Made by a program: the position numbers and the translations under genes. From the NCBI GenBank assembly GCA_013151975.1, contig JAADHG010000132.1, positions 1 through 10,626 on the forward strand: 10,626 nt of DNA. Direction: 5' to 3'. This stretch comes from Chlorobiota bacterium (GTDB lineage Bacteria; Bacteroidota; Bacteroidia; Flavobacteriales; Flavobacteriaceae). Within the stretch, counting starts at the first letter, position 1. Each line of letters starts with the position of its first letter. The notes beneath the pieces were generated by a model. The model was given only the letters and a program-made list of their open reading frames with translations, was not told where the DNA came from and searched no databases. Shown piece by piece: positions 1-7,549 of the stretch.

Positions 1-1721
1 CCGAAGCAAGAGCTTTAGGATTTCATAAAAAGCCACAATATATTAGAGAATTAAACGGCTATAAGAAACAACTTGCTAAAAACTACCTAACAGATCATGA
101 AGTTACAGATGCATTGGTAAAGCAAGCTTATGAACGGATTTCTTATGATATTAAAGCAAAGCATATTTTAATCCGACTTAATCCATTGCAAAAAGATACG
201 ATAGCCACTTACAATAGATTATTAAAGCTTCGAGAACGATTGTTAAATGAAGATTTTGATTCGCTTAAAAAAGAAATTCATAATGGTAATACAGTATTGG
301 TTGAGGATTTAGGTTATTTTTCTGGTTTTAAAATGGTTTATGATTTTGAATCGGCTGCGTTTAACACTAATATTGGAGAAGTTTCAATGCCATTCAGAAC
401 ACAGTTCGGATATCATATCGTAAAGGTATTTGATAAGCGGAAGTCCAGAGGAGAGGTTACTGTTGGACATATCATGATTTCTAATAATCAAAAGGATACC
501 TTAGTTAAACCAGAAGAGAGAATACAAGAAATTTATAAACTTATTCAACAAGGTGAAAATTTTGAATCATTAGCTAAACAATTTTCAGATGATAAAAGTT
601 CAGCAAAGAAAGGTGGAAAATTGTTACCTTTTACTGGTGGTCAATTAAGTTCAGTAGCCTTTGAAGGTGTTGCATTTAGTTTGAATAAAATAGGAGAGGT
701 TTCTGAGCCATTTAAATCAGATTATGGATGGCATATTATAAAGCTCTATAATAAAAAGCCAATTGCATCTTTTGAAGACATGAAGTATGATCTTGAAAAT
801 AAAGTAAGACTCGATGCACGCTCTAAACTCATTAATACATCCTTACAGAATAAACTCAAAAAGCAATACAATGTTTCTAATATAAATCCTGCACGTTTGT
901 ATTTTATATCTATTTTAAATGATGATTATTACGATAGAGCATGGAGAATACCATCTGATATTGCCAAAGAAAAACCATTGTTAAAAATAGGAGATACGCT
1001 ATTAACGTATAATGACTTTGCTAATCTTTTATACAAAAGACAAAAAGAAGCTAAAAGGAACCAGTCTTTTCAAGAAATTGTTGATGAAAAATACAAAGTA
1101 TTTATCAATAAAAATATTTTAGCATATCATGAACAAAATTTGGAAAACGAGAATATTGAATTCGCTCAAATTTTGAATGAATACAGAGAAGGACTTATGT
1201 TGTTTGATTTAATGGAAACCAAAATTTGGAATGCTGTAAAAAAGGATACGACAGGTATTCAAAACTATTATGATGCCAATAAAGATAACTATAAATGGGA
1301 ACAGCGCATTGACGCAGTTGTAGCCACTTCGGCAAAAGAAAAAGATATTAAGGAAGTACAACAAATGCTCAATAACGGAAATAAGATCGAGGAGATTAAA
1401 AATAAATTAAATCAAAATAACACTCAAAAAGTTATTTTTACATCTGGAATTATGACAGCAACGCATCAAGCATTACCCAAAACATTTATTTTTAAAGAAG
1501 GTATTTCTAAAATATATTTCTATAATGATGCCTATCATATTATTAAAGTAAATAAAGTGTTACCAGAAGCTAGCAAAACACTAGAGGAGACCAAAGGGAT
1601 TGTGATAAGTGATTATCAAAATCTAGTTGAAAAGAATTGGCTTAAAGAATTAGAGGGTAAATACGAAGTTAAGATTAATCAAGATATTTTAGCAAAAGTA
1701 AAATCTCAAATTAATAATTAA
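1..1721 (+). CDS. Multidomain parvulin-type peptidyl-prolyl isomerase, 5' end outside window
   Basis: The frame is already open at base 3, so the gene begins upstream; the TTG at 114 is not a credible start. About 572 residues are visible. Two parvulin (PpiC/rotamase) domains lie in tandem. The first spans about 147-431, opening with KAKHILI and closing with FGYHIVKV. The second spans about 453-752, opening with VGHIMIS and closing with YGWHIIKL; it includes GGKLLPF and FSLNKIGEVSEPF, typical of the fold. A long C-terminal part follows, and near 1308-1553 a third, degenerate parvulin-like unit ends in AYHIIKVNKV. The N-terminal signal and the SurA-like chaperone part are presumably off the left edge. 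Parvulins catalyse prolyl cis-trans isomerisation and SurA/PpiD relatives chaperone unfolded envelope proteins; periplasmic action is inferred from the family and from the next two genes. The stop (TAA) touches the next start, so they form one operon. The family call is strong; the exact substrate is unknown. Confidence 0.9.
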   Translation, partial: EARALGFHKKPQYIRELNGYKKQLAKNYLTDHEVTDALVKQAYERISYDIKAKHILIRLNPLQKDTIATYNRLLKLRERLLNEDFDSLKKEIHNGNTVLVEDLGYFSGFKMVYDFESAAFNTNIGEVSMPFRTQFGYHIVKVFDKRKSRGEVTVGHIMISNNQKDTLVKPEERIQEIYKLIQQGENFESLAKQFSDDKSSAKKGGKLLPFTGGQLSSVAFEGVAFSLNKIGEVSEPFKSDYGWHIIKLYNKKPIASFEDMKYDLENKVRLDARSKLINTSLQNKLKKQYNVSNINPARLYFISILNDDYYDRAWRIPSDIAKEKPLLKIGDTLLTYNDFANLLYKRQKEAKRNQSFQEIVDEKYKVFINKNILAYHEQNLENENIEFAQILNEYREGLMLFDLMETKIWNAVKKDTTGIQNYYDANKDNYKWEQRIDAVVATSAKEKDIKEVQQMLNNGNKIEEIKNKLNQNNTQKVIFTSGIMTATHQALPKTFIFKEGISKIYFYNDAYHIIKVNKVLPEASKTLEETKGIVISDYQNLVEKNWLKELEGKYEVKINQDILAKVKSQINN

Positions 1722-2576
1722 TTGAGCACTAAATATTACATATTATTTCTAGTACCATTTATCTTTTTGTCTTGCGATTTTTTAAGGAAAACTGAAGAGA
1801 GTAAAGCGGTTGCACGCGTAAATGATACTTACTTATATAAAAACGATATTAAAGATTTGATTACAGAAGGTACTTCAAAAGAAGATAGTACTGTTCGTGT
1901 AAATAATTTTATTAATCATTGGGCAACCCAGCAATTACTTATAAATGGCGCAGCAATAAATTTATCTGAAGACAAGCAAGACGAATTTAATACTTTAGTA
2001 AAACAGTATAAAACCGATTTGTTTATTAAGGCATATTTAGAGGCTTTAGTTAAACGAAGCATAGATACTAGTGTTTCACAAAAGGAAGCAGAGGAAGTCT
2101 ATAAAAGAAATAAGGAAACATTTAAATTAAATGAAGAACTTATTAAATTTAGATACATTAACGTCAACGAAAATATTGCCAATTTAAAGGATATCGAAAA
2201 ACGCTTTAAACGTTTTAATAATGAAGATAAAAAAATACTCGATTCTATTGCAATTCAGTTTAAATCGTACTCATTAAACGATTCAATTTGGATTAGAGTC
2301 AACCAGGCCATATTAAAGATTCCGGCTTTAAGAGCTACTAACAAAAAAGAACTGTTAAAAAAATCTAATTTTATACAACTCAAAGATTCATTAGGTTTAT
2401 ATTTGATGCAAATTAATGAGGTGTTACTTCGCAATGAAATTGCACCAATAGAATTTGTAATGCCAACTATTAAACAAATCGTGATTAATAAGCGTAAGTT
2501 GGAGTATATAAAAGAATTAGAGAAAGACATTACCAAAGATGCAATTAAAAACAAACAATTTGAGATTTTTAACTAA
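1722..2576 (+). CDS. SurA-like chaperone lipoprotein without isomerase domain
   Basis: This 284-residue protein starts with a short hydrophobic signal ending in FLSC, a lipobox with Cys18 as the likely lipidated residue, so it should be an exported lipoprotein. Residues about 29-48 (VARVNDTYLYKNDIKDLI) match the opening of SurA/PpiD N-terminal regions, and the rest is mostly charged helix plus a C-terminal helical part. I see no parvulin signature (no HIL or GYHII pair), so it probably acts as a holdase or partner of the flanking isomerases; that role is inference. The start is TTG at 1722, forced because an in-frame TAA directly precedes it and no ATG or GTG lies before the lipobox; the only other TTG falls inside the lipobox. 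The next gene may start inside this one. Annotation pipelines would probably call it hypothetical or peptidylprolyl isomerase. Confidence 0.8.
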   Translation: MSTKYYILFLVPFIFLSCDFLRKTEESKAVARVNDTYLYKNDIKDLITEGTSKEDSTVRVNNFINHWATQQLLINGAAINLSEDKQDEFNTLVKQYKTDLFIKAYLEALVKRSIDTSVSQKEAEEVYKRNKETFKLNEELIKFRYINVNENIANLKDIEKRFKRFNNEDKKILDSIAIQFKSYSLNDSIWIRVNQAILKIPALRATNKKELLKKSNFIQLKDSLGLYLMQINEVLLRNEIAPIEFVMPTIKQIVINKRKLEYIKELEKDITKDAIKNKQFEIFN

Positions 2577-3987
2577 AGTGAAATATATTGTATTAAGTAT
2601 AGTATTACTATCGTCATTTACTACAATGGCCCAAGAAATTATCAAAGAGAAAGAGGCAACCAAAGAAGTAAAAAAAGCTATTGACCTATCACAGCGCATA
2701 AAGTTAGATGGCGTTGCTGCAGTAGTTGGGGACTATGTGGTTTTAGATTCTGATATAGATAAAGAATTTGAACAAATACAAGCGGCCGGTGGTTCTATAG
2801 AGGGTATTACAAGATGTCAAATGTTTGGAAGCCTGCTGGAACGTAAACTGTTAATGCATCATTCTATTCAAGATAGTATTGAGGTTAACGATGCTGAGAT
2901 TAGATCCAATGTTGACCAACAAATTAATAGTATGTCACAACAAATTGGCTCTGTGGATAAATTAGTAGCATACTATAAAAAGGGATCTGAACAAGAATTG
3001 AGAGATGAAATGTTTGAGATTAATAAGAATAGTAAAATGGCTTCAATGATGCAACAAAAGATTGTTGAAGACATTGAAGTAACACCTGAAGAAGTGAGAC
3101 AATTTTTTAATAGCCAGTTAAAAGAGGATCCTCCAATGTTTGGTACAGAGCTTAAGTTGGCGCAAATTGTTGTTATACCTAAAACTACCGAAGAAGAAAA
3201 ACAAAAAGTAATAAACAGACTCAAAGAATTTAGAGAAGATATTATTGATAATGGCGCTAGTTTTACAACCAAAGCGGTGTTATATACAGAAGATACGGGC
3301 TCAAAAAGAACAGGTGGTAAATATACACTAAATAGAAAACGACCACAAATGGTAAAAGAGTTTAGAGATGTTGCGTTTTCCTTGCAAGAAGGAGAAATAT
3401 CAGAACCTTTTGAATCTCAATATGGGTACCATATTATTTATTTAGAGAAAATTAGAGGTCAAGAATACGATGTTCGTCATATATTATTAAAACCAAAACT
3501 TACTAAAGAAGCTATAAAAGAAGCCAAAGAGAAGATTGAAAATGCACGTAAAAAAATTGTAGCAGGCGAGTTAACTTTTGCTGAAGCTGCATTAGAGGTG
3601 AGTGATGAAAAAGAAACCAAGTATGAAGGTGGTCAATTACGTAATCCACAAACACAAGATTTTGTGTTTCCACTAACTAAAATAGATCCTGAATTATATG
3701 GTCAAGTACAAAATCTTAAGAATAACGAGGTAAGTGCTGTTTTACAAGAAAGTGATAGGACTAATCAAATAAAATTTAAGCTCATTACTGTAACCGATAG
3801 AATTGATGAACATGAAGCTAATTTTGCTAAAGATTATTTAAAAATTAAGGAGTTAGCATTACAAGACAAGCAGTTAAATGCAATAGCAAAATGGCAAGAA
3901 GAGAAGATAATGGAAACATTTATTAAGATAAATGGTGAGCATAGAGATTGTGATTTTCAAGCTAATTGGTTAAAAAAAGATAAATAA
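2539..3987 (+). CDS. surA: SurA-like periplasmic chaperone / peptidyl-prolyl isomerase
   Basis: This is a complete SurA homologue of 482 residues from the ATG at 2539. The layout is signal peptide (hydrophobic core about 16-28, likely cleavage after MAQ at 32), SurA N-terminal chaperone region (about 53-195, with RIKLDGVAAVVGDYVVLDSD and the Cys-containing CQMFGSLLERKL), parvulin domain 1 (about 204-305, ending QYGYHIIYLEK), and parvulin domain 2 (about 308-420, opening YDVRHILLK). SurA escorts outer-membrane proteins through the periplasm; in this phylum it would serve beta-barrels and probably other exported proteins. The start is uncertain. The ATG at 2539 overlaps the previous gene by 38 nt, while a GTG at 2578, 1 nt after that gene's stop, gives a classic short signal (MKYIVLSIVLLSS). 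Both give an exportable protein. Domain 1 is less canonical at its start (LAQIVVIP instead of HIL), so domain 2 is the more likely active one. Confidence 0.9.
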   Translation: MQLKTNNLRFLTKVKYIVLSIVLLSSFTTMAQEIIKEKEATKEVKKAIDLSQRIKLDGVAAVVGDYVVLDSDIDKEFEQIQAAGGSIEGITRCQMFGSLLERKLLMHHSIQDSIEVNDAEIRSNVDQQINSMSQQIGSVDKLVAYYKKGSEQELRDEMFEINKNSKMASMMQQKIVEDIEVTPEEVRQFFNSQLKEDPPMFGTELKLAQIVVIPKTTEEEKQKVINRLKEFREDIIDNGASFTTKAVLYTEDTGSKRTGGKYTLNRKRPQMVKEFRDVAFSLQEGEISEPFESQYGYHIIYLEKIRGQEYDVRHILLKPKLTKEAIKEAKEKIENARKKIVAGELTFAEAALEVSDEKETKYEGGQLRNPQTQDFVFPLTKIDPELYGQVQNLKNNEVSAVLQESDRTNQIKFKLITVTDRIDEHEANFAKDYLKIKELALQDKQLNAIAKWQEEKIMETFIKINGEHRDCDFQANWLKKDK

Positions 3988-3990
3988 AAT

Positions 3991-4944
3991 ATGTCTGACG
4001 TTGCTGCTGTAGAACATTTTGTTTCAAAATATAAAGAATTAAAAACAGAAATTGCCAAAGTTATAGTTGGGCAAGATAATGTTGTTAATCAAATCTTGAT
4101 TTCAGTATTTTCTGGAGGACATTCCCTTTTAATAGGTGTTCCAGGGCTAGCAAAAACATTAATGGTTAATACCATTGCACAAGCCTTAGGTTTAGATTTT
4201 AAGCGTATTCAGTTTACTCCTGATTTAATGCCTAGCGATATTTTAGGTAGTGAAATTCTAGATGAAGACAGACATTTTAAGTTTATAAAAGGCCCCATTT
4301 TTGCTAATATTATTTTGGCCGATGAGATTAATAGAACACCTCCTAAAACTCAGGCAGCATTACTTGAAGCGATGCAAGAACGTGCAGTAACCATTGCAGG
4401 ACACCATTATAAATTAGAATTACCATATTTTGTTTTGGCAACTCAAAACCCCATTGAGCAAGAAGGTACTTATCCTTTACCTGAAGCACAATTAGACCGT
4501 TTTATGTTTGCTATTAATTTAGATTATCCATCATTTGAAGAAGAAGTTGAGGTGGTGAAATCTACTACTACAGATAAGGAAGTTACAGTCAATCCATTAT
4601 TTACTGCGCAAGAGATTATAGATTTTCAACATGTAATACGACGCATTCCTGTAGCTGATAATGTTATTGAATATGCTGTTAACTTGGTTTCAAAAACAAG
4701 ACCTGATAACAATTCGGCAACCGATTTAGTAAAACAATATATAGATTGGGGAGCTGGTCCTAGAGCATCTCAGAATTTAATATTAGCAGCAAAAACACAT
4801 GCTGCAATTCAAGGAAAGTTTTCTCCAGATATTGAAAATGTACAAGCTGTGGCAAATAGTATTCTTCGCCATAGAATTATTAAAAACTATAAAGCAGAGG
4901 CAGAAGGCGTGAATGAAGAGCAAATTATAAAGAGTTTGTTTTAA
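3991..4944 (+). CDS. moxR: MoxR-family AAA+ ATPase
   Basis: The 317-residue cytoplasmic protein has all AAA_3/MoxR motifs: Walker A GVPGLAKT (49-56), Walker B ILADEINR (108-115, Asp111/Glu112), sensor 1 ATQNP (150-154), arginine-finger region LDRF (Arg170) and sensor 2 GAGPRAS (254-260, Arg258). A C-terminal lid domain follows and the length is usual for the family. MoxR ATPases act as chaperones that activate or mature partner proteins, often VWA-domain proteins encoded next door. Here no DUF58, VWA or Bat gene follows; the gene lies 3 nt behind surA and ends the operon. This suggests co-expression with the envelope folding genes, but a functional link is inference. An ATG at 3991 preceded by an A-rich stretch is the natural start. 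No convincing terminator follows; only a 4-bp ACAG/CTGT hairpin (4947-4959) is visible. Confidence 0.95.
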   Translation: MSDVAAVEHFVSKYKELKTEIAKVIVGQDNVVNQILISVFSGGHSLLIGVPGLAKTLMVNTIAQALGLDFKRIQFTPDLMPSDILGSEILDEDRHFKFIKGPIFANIILADEINRTPPKTQAALLEAMQERAVTIAGHHYKLELPYFVLATQNPIEQEGTYPLPEAQLDRFMFAINLDYPSFEEEVEVVKSTTTDKEVTVNPLFTAQEIIDFQHVIRRIPVADNVIEYAVNLVSKTRPDNNSATDLVKQYIDWGAGPRASQNLILAAKTHAAIQGKFSPDIENVQAVANSILRHRIIKNYKAEAEGVNEEQIIKSLF

Positions 4945-5114
4945 TTACAGTTTTTCTGTTTATTTCTCATATATTTTCTTTATTAATTTATTATTATTTT
5001 AATACTAAAATTATTGATTTAATAATATAATTATACAAAATAGCTATTTTATTGCTATATATTTACTTTTTGTTCAATTTTGTTGTATATTTTTTAAAAG
5101 ATATTAAATTTCAT

Positions 5115-5122
5115 TAATTTTG
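5115..5122 (+). promoter_or_regulatory. Candidate -7 element of the aconitase promoter
   Basis: TAATTTTG matches the Bacteroidota -7 consensus TAnnTTTG and lies 40 nt before the aconitase ATG, giving a leader of roughly 30 nt. No TTG is found at the usual 17-23 nt upstream; the nearest, at 5083-5085, is 29 nt away, so the -33 element is missing or weak. The surrounding spacer (4945-5162, 218 nt) is extremely AT-rich and shows no other gene. Confidence 0.5.
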
Positions 5123-5162
5123 TAACACTTTAATACAGTAAAATAATTTAAAACATAAGCAT

Positions 5163-7424
5163 ATGGCATTTGATATTGATATGATAAAAAAGGTTTATGA
5201 ACAAATCACTGAACGTGTTGATAGAGCACGTGAAGTTGTTGGAAAACCATTAACGTTATCTGAAAAGATATTATATTCTCATCTTTGGGAAGGCACTCCA
5301 AATAAAGCGTTTGTAAGAGGAAAAGATTATGTAGATTTCGCTCCAGATCGTATCGCATGCCAAGATGCAACAGCTCAAATGGCGTTACTGCAATTTATGC
5401 AAGCAGGAAAGAATAAAGTGGCAGTACCAACTACAGTACATTGTGATCATTTAATTCAAGCTAAACAAGGTGCTGTAAAAGACTTAAAGCGCGCTAACGA
5501 TGTAAGTAGTGAAGTCTTTGATTTTTTAGGAGCTGTATCAAATAAATACGGTATTGGTTTTTGGAAACCAGGTGCAGGAATTATTCACCAAGTCGTATTA
5601 GAAAACTATGCATTTCCAGGAGGTATGATGATTGGTACCGATTCGCATACAGTAAATGCAGGAGGATTAGGAATGATTGCCATAGGCGTTGGTGGTGCAG
5701 ATGCTGTAGATGTTATGGCAGGAATGGCCTGGGAGTTAAAGTTTCCGAAACTTATTGGAGTAAAATTAACTGGAAAATTAAACGGATGGACATCTGCTAA
5801 AGATGTGATTCTTAAAGTAGCAGGAATTCTTACTGTAAAAGGGGGGACAGGTGCTATTGTAGAATATTTTGGAGAAGGTGCTAAAAACTTATCATGCACA
5901 GGTAAAGGAACCATTTGTAATATGGGAGCCGAAATAGGAGCAACTACTTCTACCTTTGGTTATGACGATTCGATGGAACGTTACTTAAGAGCTACTGATA
6001 GAGCAGATATTGCTGACGCAGCAAATAAAGTTAAAGCATATTTAACAGGTGATGATGAGGTATATGCTAACCCAGAACAGTATTTTGATCAAGTTATTGA
6101 AATTGATTTAGATACGCTTCGTCCACATCTTAACGGTCCTTTTACTCCTGATTTAGCAACTCCTATTGGAGAACTTGGGGCAAAAGCAAAAGAAAACGGA
6201 TGGCCAATTAAAGTAGATTGGGGGCTTATAGGTTCTTGTACAAACTCCTCTTACGAAGATTTAACACGTGCTGCTTCAATTGCAAAACAAGCAGTTGATA
6301 AAAACATAAAAGCCAAAGCAGATTTTGGGATTAATCCAGGTTCTGAACAAATTAGGTTTACTGCCCAACGTGATGGGATCTTAGAGATTTTCGAAAATTT
6401 AGACGCTACTATATTTACAAATGCTTGCGGACCTTGTATTGGACAATGGGACAGAAGTGATTTAAAAGGCGATGAAAAGAATACCATAGTGCATTCCTTT
6501 AATAGAAATTTTTCTAAGCGTGCTGATGGAAATCCAAACACACATGCATTTGTAGGTTCGCCAGAAATGGTTGCTGCAATAGCAATCTCTGGACGTTTAG
6601 ATTTTGATCCAATGAATGATACTTTAATTAATGAAGACGGAGAGGAAATAAAATTAGATGAACCAAAAGGTATAGAATTACCACCTGATGGGTTTGCTGT
6701 AGATGATGCTGGTTATATCGATCCAGTTTCAGATGGAAGTAGTGTAAATGTTTCTGTGAGTCCAACTTCTGAACGTTTACAGTTGTTAACTCCTTTTGAA
6801 CCTATTGGAGATGAAATTATAGGAGCTAAATTATTAATTAAAGCCTTTGGAAAATGTACAACAGATCACATTTCAATGGCTGGGCCATGGCTGCGTTATC
6901 GAGGGCATTTAGACAATATTGCAAATAATACTCTTATTGGTGCCATAAATGCTTTTAATAAGCAAACAAATTTTGTTAAAAACCAATTAACAGGAGAGTA
7001 TGGTGGTGTTCCTGATACACAACGTGCTTACAAAGCTGCAGGAATTAAAACTATAGTAGTTGGCGACCATAACTATGGTGAAGGATCGTCGAGAGAGCAT
7101 GCAGCAATGCAACCGCGTCATTTAGGCGTTGTTGCTGTTATTGTAAAATCGTTTGCGCGTATTCATGAAACAAACCTTAAAAAACAAGGAATGTTAGGAC
7201 TTACTTTTGATAATGAAAGTGATTACGATTTAATTCAAGAGGACGATACTTTCAATTTTATTGATTTAAATGCATTTGCACCAGGGAAACAACTCACTAT
7301 TGAAGTGGTTCATGCAGATGGTAGCACAGATATTATTAAAGTAAATCATACCTATAATGACTCACAAATTGAATGGTATAAAGAAGGTTCTGCATTAAAT
7401 TTGATAAAGAAACAAAACGTTTAA
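5163..7424 (+). CDS. acnA: Aconitate hydratase, mitochondrial type
   Basis: The enzyme interconverts citrate and isocitrate through cis-aconitate in the TCA cycle, using a [4Fe-4S] cluster in the cytoplasm. The 753-residue protein keeps the three cluster cysteines: Cys359 in GSCTNSSYEDL, and Cys422 and Cys425 in ACGPCIGQWD. It also has the signature MIGTDSHTVNAGGLGM (156-171) and the swivel-domain motifs GPWLRYRGHLDN (574-585) and GDHNYGEGSSREHAAMQPRH (634-653, catalytic Ser642 and Arg644). Length and residue numbering are almost those of mature pig mitochondrial aconitase (about 754 residues), distinct from the longer AcnA (about 890) and the rearranged AcnB of Escherichia coli, so the symbol does not imply orthology to E. 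coli AcnA. The family is known in Bacteroidota. It stands as a single gene between a candidate promoter and a strong terminator. The ATG at 5163 lies in an A/T-rich leader without a Shine-Dalgarno. All motifs are intact. Confidence 0.98.
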   Translation: MAFDIDMIKKVYEQITERVDRAREVVGKPLTLSEKILYSHLWEGTPNKAFVRGKDYVDFAPDRIACQDATAQMALLQFMQAGKNKVAVPTTVHCDHLIQAKQGAVKDLKRANDVSSEVFDFLGAVSNKYGIGFWKPGAGIIHQVVLENYAFPGGMMIGTDSHTVNAGGLGMIAIGVGGADAVDVMAGMAWELKFPKLIGVKLTGKLNGWTSAKDVILKVAGILTVKGGTGAIVEYFGEGAKNLSCTGKGTICNMGAEIGATTSTFGYDDSMERYLRATDRADIADAANKVKAYLTGDDEVYANPEQYFDQVIEIDLDTLRPHLNGPFTPDLATPIGELGAKAKENGWPIKVDWGLIGSCTNSSYEDLTRAASIAKQAVDKNIKAKADFGINPGSEQIRFTAQRDGILEIFENLDATIFTNACGPCIGQWDRSDLKGDEKNTIVHSFNRNFSKRADGNPNTHAFVGSPEMVAAIAISGRLDFDPMNDTLINEDGEEIKLDEPKGIELPPDGFAVDDAGYIDPVSDGSSVNVSVSPTSERLQLLTPFEPIGDEIIGAKLLIKAFGKCTTDHISMAGPWLRYRGHLDNIANNTLIGAINAFNKQTNFVKNQLTGEYGGVPDTQRAYKAAGIKTIVVGDHNYGEGSSREHAAMQPRHLGVVAVIVKSFARIHETNLKKQGMLGLTFDNESDYDLIQEDDTFNFIDLNAFAPGKQLTIEVVHADGSTDIIKVNHTYNDSQIEWYKEGSALNLIKKQNV

Positions 7425-7443
7425 GCAAATATTTATTTCATTG

Positions 7444-7474
7444 AAAAACTCCTAATTTTTATTAGGAGTTTTTT
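7444..7474 (+). terminator. Intrinsic terminator of aconitase
   Basis: A perfect 13-bp stem (AAAAACTCCTAAT, 7444-7456, pairing with ATTAGGAGTTTTT, 7461-7473) encloses a TTTT loop and runs into a T tract. It lies 19 nt after the aconitase stop. Because the 5' arm begins with five A residues it could also stop transcription from the other strand, but no minus-strand gene points into it nearby. Confidence 0.92.
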
Positions 7475-7549
7475 GTGATTCAGTATTAACTTTTTTTGTT
7501 AGATTTCGGGTGTAGTTTCGACATAGAAGCTATATATAAATTGGATAGG

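Noticed and set aside
114..116. TTG as the start of the first isomerase gene
   Set aside because: The frame stays open to the left edge with coding-like sequence, so the gene is truncated by the window instead of starting here.
2255..2554. Minus-strand open frame opposite the chaperone lipoprotein
   Set aside because: It lies fully antisense to a well-supported gene, has no recognisable domain, and its serine/leucine/isoleucine-rich composition is what the reverse of lysine/asparagine-rich coding produces.
2517..2699. Short minus-strand open frame across the lipoprotein/surA junction
   Set aside because: 60 codons, antisense to two genes, no motif.
2973..3272. Minus-strand open frame opposite surA
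   Set aside because: Antisense to the SurA chaperone and first parvulin domains, low-complexity hydrophobic translation, no family.
4947..4959. Hairpin ACAG-TTTTT-CTGT after moxR as a terminator
   Set aside because: A stem of only 4 bp with weak pairing and no clean T tract is not enough.
5561..5914. Open frames on both strands within aconitase
   Set aside because: Alternate frames of conserved aconitase sequence; the translations (Arg/Cys-rich on plus, Pro/Ala-rich on minus) carry no domain.
6251..6541. Minus-strand open frame within aconitase
   Set aside because: Antisense to the cluster-cysteine region of aconitase; no motif of its own.
7496..7549. TTG-initiated 18-residue extension of the thioredoxin protein
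   Set aside because: It would place an acidic, cysteine-containing segment ahead of the membrane anchor; the ATG at 7550 gives a proper basic N-region followed by the hydrophobic helix.
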